This document shows positions 35,956 to 38,394 of a stretch of 38,394 nucleotides of DNA, in pieces. Below the pieces are notes generated by a model. It was given only the letters and a program-made list of their open reading frames with translations, was not told the DNA's origin and did no database searches. Both the position numbers and the translations under genes were made by a program. Position 1 is the first letter of the stretch, and each line of letters begins with the position of its first letter. This stretch comes from Egibacter sp. (GTDB lineage Bacteria; Actinomycetota; Nitriliruptoria; Euzebyales; Egibacteraceae), in NCBI GenBank assembly GCA_003553795.1, contig PWFH01000195.1, positions 1-38,394 on the forward strand, written 5' to 3'.

Positions 35956-36458
35956 GCACGGTGGCCGACGCGAGCCCGCGCGAGCGCCGCCAGCGGCTGC
36001 TCACCGACCTCGTCGCGCGCTACGAGGTCGCGAGCCAGGCCGAGCTCGTCGCGCTGCTCGCCGGCGCCGGTGTCGAGGCCACCCAGGCCACGGTCAGCCG
36101 CGACCTCGAGGAGCTCGGCATCGGCAAGCAGCGCGGCGCCGACGGCCGGCTGGCCTACGCCCTGCCCGAGCCGGGCGGGCTCGCGCAGGTCCTGCGCCAG
36201 TTCGCCATCGACATCGCCGCCTCGGGCAACCTCGCCGTCGTGCGCACCCCGCCGGGCGCGGCCGCGGCGGTGGCCAGCGCGATCGACCTCGCCGACCTCG
36301 ACGGCGTCCTCGCGACGGTGCAGGGCGACGACACCCTCCTCGTCGTCGCCGACGAGGGCACGAGTGGCCACGCGGTCGCCACGGCCCTGCGCGAGCGCAA
36401 GCACGCCAACCCCGCCAGGGCCGCCGAGCCCGCCCCCGGCGGGGACCCGACGACCTGA
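35952..36458 (+). CDS. argR: Arginine repressor
   Basis: Arginine-dependent transcription regulator, 168 residues. The N-terminal winged helix (residues ~10-75) has the recognition helix ATQATVSRDLEELGIGK. The C-terminal hexamerisation and arginine-binding domain includes NLAVVRTPPGAAAAVASAIDLADL and TVQGDDTLLVV, ending with a proline-rich tail. It is encoded within the operon it should repress, with a candidate operator at argC. GTG at 35952 overlaps argF; an alternative GTG lies three codons later. Confidence 0.94.
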   Translation: MSTVADASPRERRQRLLTDLVARYEVASQAELVALLAGAGVEATQATVSRDLEELGIGKQRGADGRLAYALPEPGGLAQVLRQFAIDIAASGNLAVVRTPPGAAAAVASAIDLADLDGVLATVQGDDTLLVVADEGTSGHAVATALRERKHANPARAAEPAPGGDPTT

Positions 36459-36491
36459 CCGACCGACCCGAACGTCCCTAGGAGCCGCGCC

Positions 36492-37699
<1,208 letters not shown>

Positions 37700-37703
<4 letters not shown>

Positions 37704-38394
37704 GCGGCGACGTCGAGGGCAGGCTCTGGGGCGGGCGCTTCGCCGAGGCGCCCGACGCCGCGGCCTGGGCGCTGGGGCGCTCGGTCGAGGTCGACCACCG
37801 CCTGTGGCGCGTCGACCTCGCCGGCTCCCGCGCCCACGCCGACGAGCTCGCCCGCCTCGGGCTGCTCGACGACGGCGACCACCGCGCGATCCTCGCGGCG
37901 ATCGAGGCGATCGCCGGGGAGTTCGCCGCGGGGCGCTTCGCCTACCGCGACGACGACGAGGACCTCCACGGCGCGATCGAGCGCCGCCTCGTCGAGCTCG
38001 CCGGCGAGGCGGGCGGGCGTCTGCGTGCCGGGCGCAGCCGCAACGACCAGATCGCCAACGACCTGCGGCGCTACCTCGCCGACGAGGCGCTGCCCGAGCT
38101 CGTCGCCGGCGTGCGGTCGGTGCAGGCGGCGCTGGCCGACCGGGCCGAGGCCGTCCTCGACTGGATCGCGCCGGGCTACACCCACCTCCAGCGGGCCCAG
38201 CCGGTGACCCTCGGCCACCAGCTCCTGGCCCACGCCTGGGCGCTCGAGCGCGACGTCGGCCGCCTCACCGACGCCGCCGCGCGCATCGAGGCGCACTCGC
38301 CGCTGGGCTCGGGCGCGCTCGCGGGGCTGACCCTCGAGCTCGATCCCGCGCGCTACGCCGCGGCGCTCGGCTACCGCGGGGTCGCGCCGAACTC
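37700..38394 (+). CDS. argH: Argininosuccinate lyase (partial, cut by window end)
   Basis: Splits argininosuccinate into arginine and fumarate. The first ~231 residues are present: RLWGGRFAEAP at the N-terminus, DEDLHGAIERRLVELAG, LRAGRSRNDQIANDLRRYL and GYTHLQRAQPVTLGHQLLAHA, all typical of the fumarase/aspartase superfamily. The signature loop with the catalytic serine lies beyond the window. GTG at 37700 overlaps the argG stop. Reading stays open to the last base. Confidence 0.95.

Overview
The window is a continuous, gene-dense stretch of very GC-rich bacterial chromosome (by eye well above 70% G+C, with mostly G/C third codon positions). The gene order points to the phylum Actinomycetota. 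It runs carB / pyrimidine genes / mIHF / gmk / rpoZ / coaBC / metK / helicase-dead priA / def / fmt / rsmB / riboflavin operon, then DUF1844 / rpmI / rplT / rRNA methyltransferase / histidine kinase / pheS / pheT / arginine operon. Several features are unlike Streptomyces or Mycobacterium: a PyrK-PyrD (class 1B) dihydroorotate dehydrogenase, a short subfamily-1 PyrF, no infC in front of rpmI, and long acidic extensions on RpoZ, the TAXI binding protein and the TRAP permease. Together these suggest a deep-branching, perhaps salt-adapted, actinobacterium (a Nitriliruptoria-like lineage is my guess, not shown).

Layout. 1-3379: end of carB, then pyrK, pyrD, pyrF and pyrE in one translationally coupled run (UMP synthesis). 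3400-9301: mIHF with its own promoter, gmk, rpoZ, coaBC, metK and priA. 9314-9874 (minus): an unrecognised tail-anchored protein with a HIRAN-like region. 10000-12978: def, then a leaderless fmt and rsmB (N-formylmethionine cycle and 16S rRNA methylation). 13151-16952: FMN riboswitch and ribD-ribE-ribBA-ribH, a full riboflavin pathway. 16974-20878: an accessory patch with arsM (minus), a prepilin peptidase (plus), an SDR oxidoreductase with a degenerate active site (minus) and, divergently, a TAXI-type TRAP transporter that continues to 23019. 23087-30425: DUF1844 protein, a strongly structured leader, rpmI-rplT, an rRNA methyltransferase, an orphan PAS histidine kinase, pheS-pheT and a small membrane protein. 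30475-38394: the arginine operon argC-J-B-D-F-R-G-H (argH cut by the window end) behind one clear promoter.

Most of the window is housekeeping biosynthesis packed with 4-bp stop/start overlaps, commonly GTGAGC, so translational coupling looks like the main organising principle. I see no CRISPR array, phage, transposon, tRNA or rRNA. I do not see a clearly new multi-gene system. The best leads are small-scale: the multi-hairpin leader before rpmI where infC would be expected; an 11-bp perfect stem-loop between the TAXI binding protein and its permease; a promoter-like -10 with a 16-bp perfect palindrome at the gmk/rpoZ junction; an omega subunit with an acidic repeat tail; and the tail-anchored HIRAN-like protein.
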